Shown piece after piece: positions 16,858 to 26,152 of a stretch of DNA of 64,000 nt; the stretch's first letter is position 1; each line of letters begins with the position of its first letter. Under the pieces are notes generated by a model. That model was not told the DNA's origin. It did not search any database and saw nothing but the letters and a program-made list of their open reading frames with translations. Origin of the DNA: Acidobacteriota bacterium (GTDB lineage: Bacteria > Acidobacteriota > Terriglobia > Bryobacterales > Bryobacteraceae); assembly GCA_014584705.1 (NCBI GenBank), contig JACTMJ010000004.1, forward strand, positions 165,859 through 229,858. Direction: 5' to 3'. Both the position numbers and the translations under genes were made by a program.

Positions 16858-17982
16858 TCAGGGCTTGGCGGTCGAGGCGTCGTTCGGCGCGGCCTCGGTT
16901 GCACCGGCAGATTCCGCTCTTGCATTGCTGGTCTTTCCGCCCTTCAGGAATCGCCCAGTGGCTCGAAACGCCCGACCCACGGCGCTTTCCGTGGCCCGGT
17001 AGCCGGACTTGAGGGCGTTTCCCGTAGCTTCGTGGCTGGTATTGAGGGCGTTGTCCGTGGCCTCCGCGCCGTTCTGCAGCGCGCCGTCGGTATGGCGCAT
17101 TCCCGTGCCCGCGCCGCTAAGGATCTCTTCGCCCGCAAGGATGGTGGCGCGCACGGGGGGTAATCCCGAATTCACCGCCACAATCTTCTTAGGGGAACCA
17201 GCGGCAAGCTGCTGGCGGACCGTTTCCGTGAAATCACTGCCCAACTTTTGCGCCATAGGCCAGCGATTGCTTGACGCAAAGATCGCTCCGTTGAGAGGGC
17301 GGCCACGCTCGCCGAGGTTGATCACGCGCGGCACTTCCATCTCCTTCGGGTCTTTGCATTCATCGCCGCCGCAGCCGAACTTGCAGCGCTCCCGCGAAAG
17401 ATACGAGGCATGCTTGGCGCGGGAGACAAAGACCTTCGCACCGTGGCGTTCCGCGCCGAGCGCCCGTGCGTGCGCGCCGTGGCTGACGTCGCAGACGGTG
17501 TCCTCGTGCGCTGCCGCGTACCAATAGAGCGCGCGCCACTCGTTCACAGGCGTGCTGGTAAGGGACGCAGCCGACGACGTTGTTTCCTCCGGTGTGGCCA
17601 GCAATGCGGAGACATGCTCCACGTCGAGCGGGTGGCCCCATCTTCCGCAATCCCTGGCCCAGAGATGAAAGTAGTGAAGCTCGATCCACGGGCCTCCCTT
17701 GCCCTCCACCGAAAAGGCCTGTCCGTAGATCACACCATTCGCCGCCAGCGGGCGCGGTTCCGGCTCGTTCGCCGCGAATTCGGCGGGCAAATCCGCGCAC
17801 TCATTCCGGCTCAGGAAGAAGCGCGGCTGAAAACGCTCCAGCAATTCCTGCTCGAAGGCGTCCGGAAGCGTATCTCCGTCGAGGTCAGTGCCCGGCTGCG
17901 CGGTCGGAACACTGCTTTTCGGCTGTCCGGACAGCGGAAGCGCCAGCAGACAAACGAAGCTCAGCCAGACGAGGAAGGGCAT
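16858..17982 (-). CDS. Exported protein of unknown function, hydrophilic C-terminal repeats
   Basis: Secreted or periplasmic protein, 374 residues, with no family I recognise. The ATG at 17982 is chosen because it starts a clean signal peptide (MPFLVWLSFVCLLALPLSG); longer frames run into the neighbouring gene. Residues about 30-50 contain DLDGDTLPDAFEQEL, a calcium-binding-like DxDxDxxxD loop of the thrombospondin-3/dockerin type. The middle has conserved-looking aromatic and cysteine residues, including HYFHLWARDCGRWGHPLDVEH and CKFGCGGDEC, given here as landmarks. The C-terminal region repeats an Asn-Ala/Thr-Gly-Ala pattern (DNALNTSHEATGNALKSGY) resembling amphipathic 11-residue repeats. 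It is transcribed with the upstream Tat-exported protein, 20 bases apart. Confidence 0.55.
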   Translation of the reverse strand: MPFLVWLSFVCLLALPLSGQPKSSVPTAQPGTDLDGDTLPDAFEQELLERFQPRFFLSRNECADLPAEFAANEPEPRPLAANGVIYGQAFSVEGKGGPWIELHYFHLWARDCGRWGHPLDVEHVSALLATPEETTSSAASLTSTPVNEWRALYWYAAAHEDTVCDVSHGAHARALGAERHGAKVFVSRAKHASYLSRERCKFGCGGDECKDPKEMEVPRVINLGERGRPLNGAIFASSNRWPMAQKLGSDFTETVRQQLAAGSPKKIVAVNSGLPPVRATILAGEEILSGAGTGMRHTDGALQNGAEATDNALNTSHEATGNALKSGYRATESAVGRAFRATGRFLKGGKTSNARAESAGATEAAPNDASTAKP

Positions 17983-18002
17983 TTCTTTGATGGTAGCCGA
18001 AG

Positions 18003-18944
18003 CTAGGCCCATCGCACCTTGTAAACGCGCTGGCCGGGACTGGCGATCTCGCCATCCGGATGAAGCAGGCGAATACGGAAGCTCCACCAAACGCCTTTGC
18101 CCTCGTCCGCTTTGACGTAGGCGAGGCGACCCGTTGACGGATGGAGGCTCACGCACTTCACATCCAGATCCTTTCCAAGCCGCGGATGGACTGTGAACCC
18201 TCTTGACGCTTTGTCGAACAGATAGACTCCGCCCTGGGTCGTAACGATCAGCTCATCCTCACTCGTGCCTGGGGAGAGTTCGTGTCCGCCGCGCGTGGGC
18301 AGCTTGCTTTGCCGCGTGAGCTTTAGCGAGGCAGCGTGATTGCCGTGAACGAAGTTGTATTCTTCGAGGTGATCCATCCCCACGGCGTAGAGCGTCGTTC
18401 GCTTCTCATCCCAGACCACGCCGTGCGCGGATTCGAGGGGCGTACGGAAGACATTGCGTTCGCTCTCCGAACGGTGGAACAGCACGAGCGCGTTGCCTTC
18501 CGGGGAAACCGACGACGCGACCACGATGTACCCGCCCGGCAACATGCACGCCGAATGCGCGTTTGGCACTCGTGCGTAAAAACTTGTATTTCCGCTGGAC
18601 CTTTCGTAGATCGCCACGCCTCCCGACGACGAGGTGACCAGCACATTCGCGCCGCCGTCGATTGGCTTGCAATCGTCGGTGGTCTCAAACGCCTTCACGG
18701 CGTAACTGGCGGGGAGCCCGTTGCTCTCGCCGGGTCGCCATTCGCGCACCGCCTCCCAACGGGGAGTCCGTTCCTCTCCCGCCAGAATCCCTTCATAGAC
18801 GACGCTTCCTCCGCATACCAGCATGCGGCTGCTGGACGTCCCGGTCGCGGCGAAACCGGCGGATGGAAGCGCGGCGGAGACGCTGAGACCGGCGATGATG
18901 TCGCGGCGCGTGAGATTCGATCGAAACACGTTGGGCCTGCTCAT
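18003..18944 (-). CDS. Tat-exported beta-propeller-like protein (DUF6528-like)
   Basis: Exported protein of 313 residues. The ATG at 18944 gives a twin-arginine signal: NLTRRDIIAGLSVSAALPSA, with a cleavage site near AGFAA. The mature part is a series of short beta-rich segments with recurring GG and W/Y positions (ILAGEERTPRWEAVREWRPG, VLVTSSSGGVAIYERSSG, GVVWDEKRTTLYAVGMDHLE), consistent with a small propeller; it resembles DUF6528 proteins, which are uncharacterised. No catalytic motif is seen. It precedes the previous exported protein on the same strand, so the two may work together outside the cytoplasmic membrane. Confidence 0.6.
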   Translation of the reverse strand: MSRPNVFRSNLTRRDIIAGLSVSAALPSAGFAATGTSSSRMLVCGGSVVYEGILAGEERTPRWEAVREWRPGESNGLPASYAVKAFETTDDCKPIDGGANVLVTSSSGGVAIYERSSGNTSFYARVPNAHSACMLPGGYIVVASSVSPEGNALVLFHRSESERNVFRTPLESAHGVVWDEKRTTLYAVGMDHLEEYNFVHGNHAASLKLTRQSKLPTRGGHELSPGTSEDELIVTTQGGVYLFDKASRGFTVHPRLGKDLDVKCVSLHPSTGRLAYVKADEGKGVWWSFRIRLLHPDGEIASPGQRVYKVRWA

Positions 18945-19049
18945 GCGAGGGTTCCTTCGAAGCTTGTTGTTGGCTGCGGGACGGTGCGCTTCCACTGTAT
19001 CAGGCGCGTTGGCGGATGGCATGCGTGAGGGGGGGGCGCGGCGCACGGC

Positions 19050-19838
19050 TTAACTTCCGGTGGAGGAATAGTTGCGGACACCGCGGTTCCACACCATCAC
19101 GGCCAAGGCCAGGAAGCATGCCGTGACCGCGGGGAGCAGCCAGGCAAACACCAACATGCCGTCCTTTCCCAGCAGGAACGCGACGGGATAGAAACCCGCG
19201 AACCCGAAGGGGATCACCCAACTCAGCAGCAGGCGGATGGGTGTTCCGTAGATATCGAGCGGATAGCGCCCGAAGGCCATCATGTTATACACCGGCGGGA
19301 TGATGCCGACGCGGTCTTCCATCCAGAAGCTGACCGCTGTAAGGCAGAGGAAGATCGCCAGGTAGAGAGTCGCTCCCAGCACGGTGAAAACCAGGGCGAG
19401 CAGCCAAAACCGGAGATCGAGCGCGATGCCCACTTTGGGAGCCGTGATCCACAGGACGACAAGCCCCAGCAATGTATCGCCAAGCGCTTCGATCCGAAAT
19501 TGCTCGAACAGGATCTGCACCAGCGTGTGAACCGGACGCAGCAGCACGCGATCGAACTTCCCCTGAATAATGTAGACCTCGCTGAAGAAATAGAGGTTGA
19601 TGCTCAGGAGGTTGAACAGGGAGAGAGGCAGCAGGCCGAAGCCGTAGAGAAAGAAGATCTCATCGAAGCTCCAACCGTGGATGAGCGGTGCGCGGTGAAA
19701 GATCAGGTAGACGGCGGCGATTCCGGCCAGCGCTCCGAACATCGTGGTGATCACGGAAGTAAGAAAATCGCCGCGGTAAGCCAGGCGCACCTTGGAGTAC
19801 TGAACGAAGTATTGCCAGATGAGGGAGAGCGTGCGCAT
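19050..19838 (-). CDS. ABC-2 family exporter permease
   Basis: Inner-membrane permease of an ABC exporter, 262 residues with six predicted membrane segments. It matches the pattern of the ABC-2 (DUF990-type) permeases: an N-terminal YSKVRLAYRGDFLTSVI amphipathic start, GKFDRVLLRPVHTLVQILFE in the cytoplasmic loop, and FGRYPLDIYGTPIRLLLSWV before the last helices. It is the last gene of a leftward unit: ATPase, permease (19846-20661), and this permease seven bases later. Two non-identical permeases plus one ATPase make a complete transporter. The substrate is unknown. Confidence 0.88.
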   Translation of the reverse strand: MRTLSLIWQYFVQYSKVRLAYRGDFLTSVITTMFGALAGIAAVYLIFHRAPLIHGWSFDEIFFLYGFGLLPLSLFNLLSINLYFFSEVYIIQGKFDRVLLRPVHTLVQILFEQFRIEALGDTLLGLVVLWITAPKVGIALDLRFWLLALVFTVLGATLYLAIFLCLTAVSFWMEDRVGIIPPVYNMMAFGRYPLDIYGTPIRLLLSWVIPFGFAGFYPVAFLLGKDGMLVFAWLLPAVTACFLALAVMVWNRGVRNYSSTGS

Positions 19839-19845
19839 GTGCCGG

Positions 19846-20661
19846 CTAACCTCCGTGAATCGTCATGTGCTTCGTCATCGAGTTCCAGAAGATGGAACCA
19901 CTGACGATGAGCGCAAGCACCCAGACCCAGGTAACGCCCAGCGCCGTCCAGGCCTCCGTGCCGCTGAGCTTCCCCAGATAGAGCATCAGCGGCGTATAGA
20001 CGATGTGCTGAAAAGGGAGAAACTCACTCAGTTCCCGGAAGGGAGCGGGAAAAATGGAGATGGGGACGATCAGGCCGCTCAACAGATCCATCACGTAGAA
20101 CTTGGCGCGGAGCAGGCCGAGGATGCTCTTCATTTTCACGGCGAAGCCACCGACGATAAAGTTGATGGCACCAACGAGCAGAATGCTCGCCAGCAGCGCG
20201 AGCGAAAACTGCGCGAAGGCGAGCAAATTCGCGGGGAGCCGCAAACGGTAAACCGCGAAGAGGATGAAGGCCGAGGGAATGGTGAGCATGACCAGACGGA
20301 AGATTGATTCTCCGAGCACACGGGCGAGCGTGGCGGCTTGCAGATCAATGGGCTTCAGCAGAGCGGTCGTAATCTTGCCTTCGATGATCTCCTGCGAAAT
20401 CTGCACGTCGATGTTGTTGAAGTAGAGCGAGCGGATGATCCATGCCACGGAGACATAGGTGAGCATCTCCTCGAAGGAGAGGTCCGCGAAGCCGGGGTCC
20501 GACGCATAGATCGCGCGCCAGATGAAGTAATACACCGTGACATTGATGAAGTAAGTGAGGATACCGGTGTAATAGCGCAGGCGAAACGCCAGCATGTTGA
20601 CGAAGCCGATTTTGCCGAACTCCATGAGCGCGGGGAAATTCGTCCAGCCCGCAAAATTCAT
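19846..20661 (-). CDS. ABC-2 family exporter permease
   Basis: Second inner-membrane permease of the same exporter, 271 residues and about six hydrophobic helices. It shares the layout of its partner: RLRYYTGILTYFINVTVYYF in the first helix and EIIEGKITTALLKPIDLQAAT in the first cytoplasmic loop, the equivalent of the partner's GKFDRVLLRPVHT. Its ATG overlaps the ATPase stop by four bases (20658-20661), so the subunits are translationally coupled. Substrate unknown. Confidence 0.88.
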   Translation of the reverse strand: MNFAGWTNFPALMEFGKIGFVNMLAFRLRYYTGILTYFINVTVYYFIWRAIYASDPGFADLSFEEMLTYVSVAWIIRSLYFNNIDVQISQEIIEGKITTALLKPIDLQAATLARVLGESIFRLVMLTIPSAFILFAVYRLRLPANLLAFAQFSLALLASILLVGAINFIVGGFAVKMKSILGLLRAKFYVMDLLSGLIVPISIFPAPFRELSEFLPFQHIVYTPLMLYLGKLSGTEAWTALGVTWVWVLALIVSGSIFWNSMTKHMTIHGG

Positions 20662-21698
20662 GGCCGGGCACCTTCTGGCGACGCATGCGCATCGTCGTGA
20701 AGCGCTTCCCCGGTATAGATGCGCCGCACCACCTCTTCAATGGGCTGCTCTTCCATGGTGAGGTCGAGCACCTGCACCTCATTCACAATGCGCCGGATGA
20801 GTTCCGCCGGTTGCACCTCTTCCCGCCGGAAGCGCAGACGGTAACTCAATTCGTCCGCCCGTTCCACGGCAACTCCGGGCATGGAGAATGCGGCTAGCAG
20901 GGCGGCCTGATCCCGGTCACGAAGATCCACCTTCAGCGCGCTCTCCCGCCACAGCATTCGCTTGAGTTCGGGAAGACCGCCGTCGTAGAGCACCTTGCCA
21001 TGGTCAATGATCATCAGCCGGTGGCAGAGCTCTTCGATATCAGAGAGGTCATGCGTGGTAAGCAGCATGGTGGTGCCATACTCGCGGTTGACCTCTTTGA
21101 GGAAAGTGCGGATGCTCTCTTTGGCGACAATGTCGAGGCCGATCGTGGGCTCGTCGAGAAACAGCAGCGGAGGATTGTGCAGCAGCGCGGCGGCAACATC
21201 GCAGCGCATTCTCTCGCCGAGGGAGAGCTTGCGGACTGGGGTGTGCAGATAGCGCTTCAGCTCGAGCACTTCGTCGAACTTCGCGAGCCGGTGGTCGTAC
21301 TCGGCCTGAGAAATTTCGTATATCTTCTGAAGCAGGCGGAAGCTTTCCACGACGCCGATATCCCACCAGAGCTGGGTTCGCTGGCCGAAGACCACGCCGA
21401 TGGTGCGCGTGTAGCGGGTGCGCTCCCGCCACGGGCAGTATCCGTTGGCCACGATGCGTCCGGAACTGGGGACCAGAATGCCGGTGAGCATCTTGATGGA
21501 AGTGGACTTGCCCGCGCCATTGGGGCCGATGTAACCCACCATCTCCCCCTGGCCAATGGTGAAGCTCACGTTGTCGACAGCTCTGAAATTGCGGTACTGG
21601 CGGGAATAGAGGTCCTGAATCGCACCCCAGACGCCCTCCCGGCGGTCAAAGGTGCGAAAATCCTTCACCAGATTCTCAACCTCGACGACAGACGGCAT
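20658..21698 (-). CDS. ABC exporter ATP-binding protein
   Basis: Cytoplasmic ATPase of an ABC-2 type exporter, 346 residues. Walker A GPNGAGKST (58-66), signature LSLGER (158-163, a variant of LSGGQ) and Walker B LLFLDEP (178-184) followed by TIGLD are all present. The N-terminal segment with RTFDRREGVWGAIQDLYSRQ before the Walker A is characteristic of the ATPases paired with DUF990-type permeases. The ATG at 21698 is used since residues before it belong to a chance upstream extension. A C-terminal domain (about 230-346) follows the ATPase core. It is transcribed divergently from the MOSC gene 70 bases away and heads the operon with two permeases. Confidence 0.9.
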   Translation of the reverse strand: MPSVVEVENLVKDFRTFDRREGVWGAIQDLYSRQYRNFRAVDNVSFTIGQGEMVGYIGPNGAGKSTSIKMLTGILVPSSGRIVANGYCPWRERTRYTRTIGVVFGQRTQLWWDIGVVESFRLLQKIYEISQAEYDHRLAKFDEVLELKRYLHTPVRKLSLGERMRCDVAAALLHNPPLLFLDEPTIGLDIVAKESIRTFLKEVNREYGTTMLLTTHDLSDIEELCHRLMIIDHGKVLYDGGLPELKRMLWRESALKVDLRDRDQAALLAAFSMPGVAVERADELSYRLRFRREEVQPAELIRRIVNEVQVLDLTMEEQPIEEVVRRIYTGEALHDDAHASPEGARP

Positions 21699-21768
21699 CG
21701 CCCTTGAGTTTAGCACCGCGACTCTGCCATCCTTCTGGAACGACAGGGAATGTTACCCTGTGGAAGCA

Positions 21769-22323
21769 ATGCAAGGGAAAGTGATTCAGGTGAATATATC
21801 GCCGGGAGGCGTACCCAAACGACCGATTCCGGAAGGCCATGTCACCGCCGAGGGATTTCAGGGCGATAGCTGGCGGCATCCGGAATATCATGGCGGACCG
21901 ATGAAAGCGGTGCTGCTGGTAAGCATGGAAGTGATCGAAGACCTGATCGCCCAGGGGTTCCCTGTGTTCGCGGGCGCGACGGGCGAGAACCTGACGACGC
22001 AGGGCCTGGTTTACAGCGAGTTGCGGATCGGGGATCGCTTGCACGTGGGAGATGCCCTGCTCGAGATCACCCGCGTCCGCCGGCCCTGCGTGACCTTGAG
22101 CGTGTACGGCGATACCATCCAGGCGGCAATCTACGATGAACGGGTGAGGGGCGGTGACGCCGCCTCGCCGATGTGGGGACGGAGCGGCTTCTACGCGAAG
22201 GTACTGAAGCCCGGGACCATCCGCCCGAACGATATAATCAGCGTCAAACTCCACGGGGAGCAGGAAGATCCGCGCGAGAACGCGGGCGTTCACCCGAGCA
22301 TAGCGGAGCCACAAGGGGCTTAG
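21769..22323 (+). CDS. MOSC domain-containing protein
   Basis: Stand-alone MOSC domain (molybdenum cofactor sulfurase C-terminal family), 184 residues, cytoplasmic. The N-terminal pattern GKVIQVNISPGGVPKRPI is the usual first strand, and the conserved cysteine that binds sulfur or the cofactor is in ITRVRRPCVTLSVYG. GATGENLTTQGLVYSELRIGD matches the signature before the beta barrel. The ATG at 21769 starts directly at the domain; upstream in-frame codons run into the ABC gene on the other strand. Members act in sulfur transfer or in molybdenum-dependent detoxification (YiiM/YuaD type). Only seven bases separate its stop from glnE. Confidence 0.88.
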   Translation: MQGKVIQVNISPGGVPKRPIPEGHVTAEGFQGDSWRHPEYHGGPMKAVLLVSMEVIEDLIAQGFPVFAGATGENLTTQGLVYSELRIGDRLHVGDALLEITRVRRPCVTLSVYGDTIQAAIYDERVRGGDAASPMWGRSGFYAKVLKPGTIRPNDIISVKLHGEQEDPRENAGVHPSIAEPQGA

Positions 22324-22330
22324 TTTCAAG

Positions 22331-25264
22331 ATGCAAGCCTTTCTTTCCCGAGTCGCCTTCCGGGATGTCGAGCGCGCCAGCCAAACGGCGGAAGCGCTCA
22401 GCCACTTCTTTGGAACAGAGGTGAACCGAAAGCTCCAGGCGTTGGTGCTGAGTTCACCGGACCCGGACCAAACGATGCATTACCTGGACCGCCTGCTCGA
22501 AGAGCGCCCCGAAGCGCTGCTTCGCCTGGGCACCTCCCCGGCTGGCTTGCAGGCGATGATCGCGGTGTTCGGCAATAGTCGCTTCCTTTCGGAGGCGATC
22601 GTCCGGAGCCCCGAATGGCTGGAGGAACTGCTTCACACCCACGACCTGGATTCCGTTCTGACGGCTGACCAGTTGGAGTGGCGGCTGGAAAACTTCCTCA
22701 ATACGGAGACCTCCGGCCCGCCTTCGGCGGAACTGCTCGCCCGCTTCCGCCGCCAGCAACTGCTGCGCATCGTTCTGAAGGATGTGTACGAAATGGCGGG
22801 GGTGGCCGAGGTCACCGAGGAGCTTTCAAATCTCGCGGACGCGATTCTCCGGGTTTCTTATCAGCGCATCTACCGTGAACTGGAGCGCCGCTTCGGCACG
22901 CCGATCTTCACGGACGAAAATGGCGTATCCCAGCCCTGCGGCATGTGCGTGATGGCGCTAGGGAAGCTGGGCGGGAGGGAGCTGAACTACTCATCCGATA
23001 TCGACCTGATGTTCTTTTATCGCGGCACGGGGCAGACCAACGGGGCGAAGTCCATCTCCAATAAGGAGTTTTTCCAGAAACTCAGCCACGTGCTGTGCGA
23101 TACGCTCTCCACCTACACGGCGGAGGGGATGTGTTACCGGGTGGATCTTCGCCTGCGCCCGGAGGGGAGCATCGGCGAAATCTGCATCTCGTTTGAAGCC
23201 GCGCGGAAGTATTACAAGAACCGCGCCCGCGATTGGGAGCTGCAAATGCTGCTGAAGGCGCGCGCGGCGGCGGGAGACCTCGCGCTGGGCGCGGAGTTCC
23301 TGGACTTCGTGGCCCCACTGATCTATTCCACGACCCTCGATTTCAGCAAGGTGGAAGCGGTGAGCGAGACGCGGCACCGGATCCAGGAGAAGGCGAACCT
23401 CGGCCACCGCGGGCCAAACCATCTCGACGTGAAGCTGCAACCCGGAGGGATTCGCGACATCGAGTTTCTGGTGCAGTGTTTGCAACGGCTGCACGGGGGC
23501 CGTGACAAGTGGATTCGCCATGCGGGCACCTTGCTGGCGCTGTTTCGGTTGCGGGAGAAAGAGTTCCTTTCCGCGGGCGAGTATGCGGTTCTCTCCGGGG
23601 CATATCAGTTTCTGCGCAACGTGGAGCACCGCCTGCAGTTCGACCATGACCGGCAGGTACACGTCCTTCCCGACGACGACTGGCAGCGCGATTCGCTGGC
23701 ACGCAAGATGCCGCCGGAAGACGGCCTCCTGATTCCGGACCGAACGGCGCTCGAAGAGAGGCTGAAGGCGCACTTCCGGGAAGTGCTGGCCATCCATGAG
23801 CGGGTGATTCACTCTCAGCAATCGGCCTATTTCACCGAGGAGGGGCCGCGGAATCTGTCGCCAATGCCTCCGGTGGCCGAGGCCGAGAAACTGGATGACC
23901 GCCCGCTGCCCCAACTGGCGACGAATGCGATCCGCTTTCTTGACCAGAAGGCACCCGCCGCCGCTCAGCAGATTCGACGCCGCAGTTTACGCCGGGGCCA
24001 TCGCTACCTCGAAGTCTTCGCCGAGCGGCTGGTGAACCAGCCGCAATGGCTCGCGATGCTCGACGCCTACCCGGCGGTTCTGGGCGACGTGCTGAATCTG
24101 TTCGAGCTCAGCCCCTATTTCTCCGAACAGCTTGTGCGCCGCTTCGAATTTCTCTCGGAACTGATGGCGATGCGGAACCCGGTGGAGACGCATTTGCCGT
24201 ACACCGACCTGGTTAGCGTTCTCGAAGAGCCCGCGGACTTGCGCACCTTCTACCACCGGGAGTTGTTCCGGATTCTCGCCGAGAGCCTCAGCCTGGACCG
24301 GCCGATCTTCGACACGCTGCATCGCTGCTCCGAACTCGCTGATGCCGCCATCCAGACCACGTACCGCATCGCGATCGCGGATACCCTGGCAAAGCAAAGC
24401 CCCACCTCTCCGCGTTACGAGCCGCGGGACCAGATGATGGTGATCGCGATGGGGCGGCTGGGGATGCTCGAATTTGATCTCGGTTCGGATGCCGACCTGC
24501 TGTTTGTCCTCTCGCCAAGGGACGCGGAAGAGATTCCGTTCTGGCGCACGGTTGCGCAACGAATGATCAATCTGCTCTCTTCCTATACCGCCGACGGCAT
24601 CATTTTCGCGGTGGATACACGGCTTCGTCCAGACGGCAGTTCGGGTTCGCTGGTGCAGACCGAGGAGAGCTACCGCGGCTACTTTGAAAGCCGCGCGGAG
24701 GCATGGGAAGGGCTGGCTTTCATGAAGTCGCGCGCCGTGGCGGGAGACGCGAGGCTGAGCGAGCACTTTCTGGGAGAGATCCAGCAGAGCGTGTGGCGAC
24801 GCTATGGACAGAGCGAGCGATCCAGGCTGGAACTCGCGGCAATGCGGGCACGGCTGGAACAGGAGCAGGGTGGCGAGAACCCGCTCAAGAGCGGACGCGG
24901 AGGGTTCTACGATATTGACTTCTCTCTGCTCTATCTGCGCCTTCGCAGCGCGGGAATCTACTTCCCGGTGCTGAACACCCTACAGCGCATCGACGTGGTG
25001 GAGAAGATGGGCCACGTGGAGCGCGCCGACGCGGAGTTCCTGCGGGACGCGGCTACATTCTATCGGGCGGTGGACCACGGTCTGCGCATCTCCACGGGCA
25101 AATCTCAGGGCAATTTGCCGAAATCCGCGGCGCAATCGGAAACGCTCCTGGAACTCGTGCGGAAATGGACGCCCCACCATCTGCACGATCAACCGTTAGA
25201 ATTGGAACTTGCGCAGATTCAGGAAAGAACGAGTACGTTCTTTCATCAACTGTTTCGGATATAA
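22331..25264 (+). CDS. glnE: Bifunctional glutamine synthetase adenylyltransferase/adenylyl-removing enzyme
   Basis: GlnE controls glutamine synthetase by adding and removing AMP at a tyrosine, in response to nitrogen status through PII. The protein has 977 residues (E. coli about 946). Two nucleotidyltransferase domains are visible: GKLGGRELNYSSDIDLMF at 211-228 in the N-terminal (deadenylylating) half, and MGRLGMLEFDLGSDADLLF at 707-725 in the C-terminal (adenylylating) half. HLDVKLQPGGIRDIEFLVQC is the conserved helical linker, and LQEKANLGHRGPN precedes it. The ATG is at 22331, nine bases after the MOSC stop. The PII and glutamine synthetase genes are not in the window. A TPR gene starts right after it, which suggests one transcript. 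Confidence 0.95.
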   Translation: MQAFLSRVAFRDVERASQTAEALSHFFGTEVNRKLQALVLSSPDPDQTMHYLDRLLEERPEALLRLGTSPAGLQAMIAVFGNSRFLSEAIVRSPEWLEELLHTHDLDSVLTADQLEWRLENFLNTETSGPPSAELLARFRRQQLLRIVLKDVYEMAGVAEVTEELSNLADAILRVSYQRIYRELERRFGTPIFTDENGVSQPCGMCVMALGKLGGRELNYSSDIDLMFFYRGTGQTNGAKSISNKEFFQKLSHVLCDTLSTYTAEGMCYRVDLRLRPEGSIGEICISFEAARKYYKNRARDWELQMLLKARAAAGDLALGAEFLDFVAPLIYSTTLDFSKVEAVSETRHRIQEKANLGHRGPNHLDVKLQPGGIRDIEFLVQCLQRLHGGRDKWIRHAGTLLALFRLREKEFLSAGEYAVLSGAYQFLRNVEHRLQFDHDRQVHVLPDDDWQRDSLARKMPPEDGLLIPDRTALEERLKAHFREVLAIHERVIHSQQSAYFTEEGPRNLSPMPPVAEAEKLDDRPLPQLATNAIRFLDQKAPAAAQQIRRRSLRRGHRYLEVFAERLVNQPQWLAMLDAYPAVLGDVLNLFELSPYFSEQLVRRFEFLSELMAMRNPVETHLPYTDLVSVLEEPADLRTFYHRELFRILAESLSLDRPIFDTLHRCSELADAAIQTTYRIAIADTLAKQSPTSPRYEPRDQMMVIAMGRLGMLEFDLGSDADLLFVLSPRDAEEIPFWRTVAQRMINLLSSYTADGIIFAVDTRLRPDGSSGSLVQTEESYRGYFESRAEAWEGLAFMKSRAVAGDARLSEHFLGEIQQSVWRRYGQSERSRLELAAMRARLEQEQGGENPLKSGRGGFYDIDFSLLYLRLRSAGIYFPVLNTLQRIDVVEKMGHVERADAEFLRDAATFYRAVDHGLRISTGKSQGNLPKSAAQSETLLELVRKWTPHHLHDQPLELELAQIQERTSTFFHQLFRI

Positions 25265-25273
25265 ACAATAGTG

Positions 25274-26143
25274 ATGAATTGGATCCTCATTGCCGTCGCA
25301 TTTCTCGCTACCGCGAGCCTGGTCTCGGCGGAGCCCCAGGCCACCGTGCGCCGACCCGACAATCAGGCGATTCAGGATACCTTTAACGCACTTTACAACT
25401 TTCACTTCAGTAAGGCCCGCAATACCATCAACCTCTATATCTCCAAACATCCCGGCGATCCGCTCGGCTACAGCGTGCTCGCGTCCGTGTATCTGTTCCA
25501 GGAATTGGACCGCCTCAGCATTCTGGAAGGAGAGTTCTTCGAGAGCGACGACCGGATCAAGGATAAAAAGAAGCTTAAACCCGATCCGGTGTTGCGCGCG
25601 GAGATCTACGACAACGTGGCGAAGGCGCAGCGGATCGCCCTCTCCATCCTCAAACGCGACCCCAACGACACCAACGCTCTCTTCTCCATGACGATCACCG
25701 AGGGGATGACGATGGATTACATGGCCCTTGTCGAAAAGCGCCAATCGAGCAGCCTGAAGTATGCGCGGAGCGCGCAGTCCTACGCCGTCCGGACACTCGC
25801 CGTCGATCCCGAGTTTTACGACGTGTATTGCACCACCGGCTTCAGTGAATATCTGCTGGGAAGCATCCCCTTCTTCCTGCGCTGGTTTATCAAATTCGAC
25901 GATACCGAAGGAAGCAAGGAAGCGGGCCTCAAGAAATTGCAGGTCGCCGCCGCCAAGGGAACCTATTTCAAGCCGTTCGCGAAACTGCTGCTGGCCATTT
26001 TCTACCTGCGCCAAAAGGAACCGGCGATGAGCGAACGCTATCTGGCCCAATTCGAGGCAGCCTACCCCGCCAACCCGCTGGTGAAACGGGAACGAAAGAA
26101 ACTCGCCCAGATGATCGCCAGCACCGGCGAGCAGGGCAAGTAG
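25274..26143 (+). CDS. Secreted TPR-like protein of unknown function
   Basis: Exported helical protein of 289 residues. The ATG at 25274 (a GTG sits one codon before it) starts a signal peptide, MNWILIAVAFLATASLVSAE. The mature protein looks like tetratricopeptide-like helix pairs: FNALYNFHFSKARNTINLYI, SKHPGDPLGYSVLASVYLFQ, later VDPEFYDVYCTTGFSEYLLG and KLLLAIFYLRQKEPAMSERY, with the P at repeat ends. No exact family assigned. Only a few bases follow the glnE stop, and the lipoprotein gene follows its own stop, so the three may be co-transcribed. Confidence 0.65.
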   Translation: MNWILIAVAFLATASLVSAEPQATVRRPDNQAIQDTFNALYNFHFSKARNTINLYISKHPGDPLGYSVLASVYLFQELDRLSILEGEFFESDDRIKDKKKLKPDPVLRAEIYDNVAKAQRIALSILKRDPNDTNALFSMTITEGMTMDYMALVEKRQSSSLKYARSAQSYAVRTLAVDPEFYDVYCTTGFSEYLLGSIPFFLRWFIKFDDTEGSKEAGLKKLQVAAAKGTYFKPFAKLLLAIFYLRQKEPAMSERYLAQFEAAYPANPLVKRERKKLAQMIASTGEQGK

Positions 26144-26152
26144 ACTGGAATC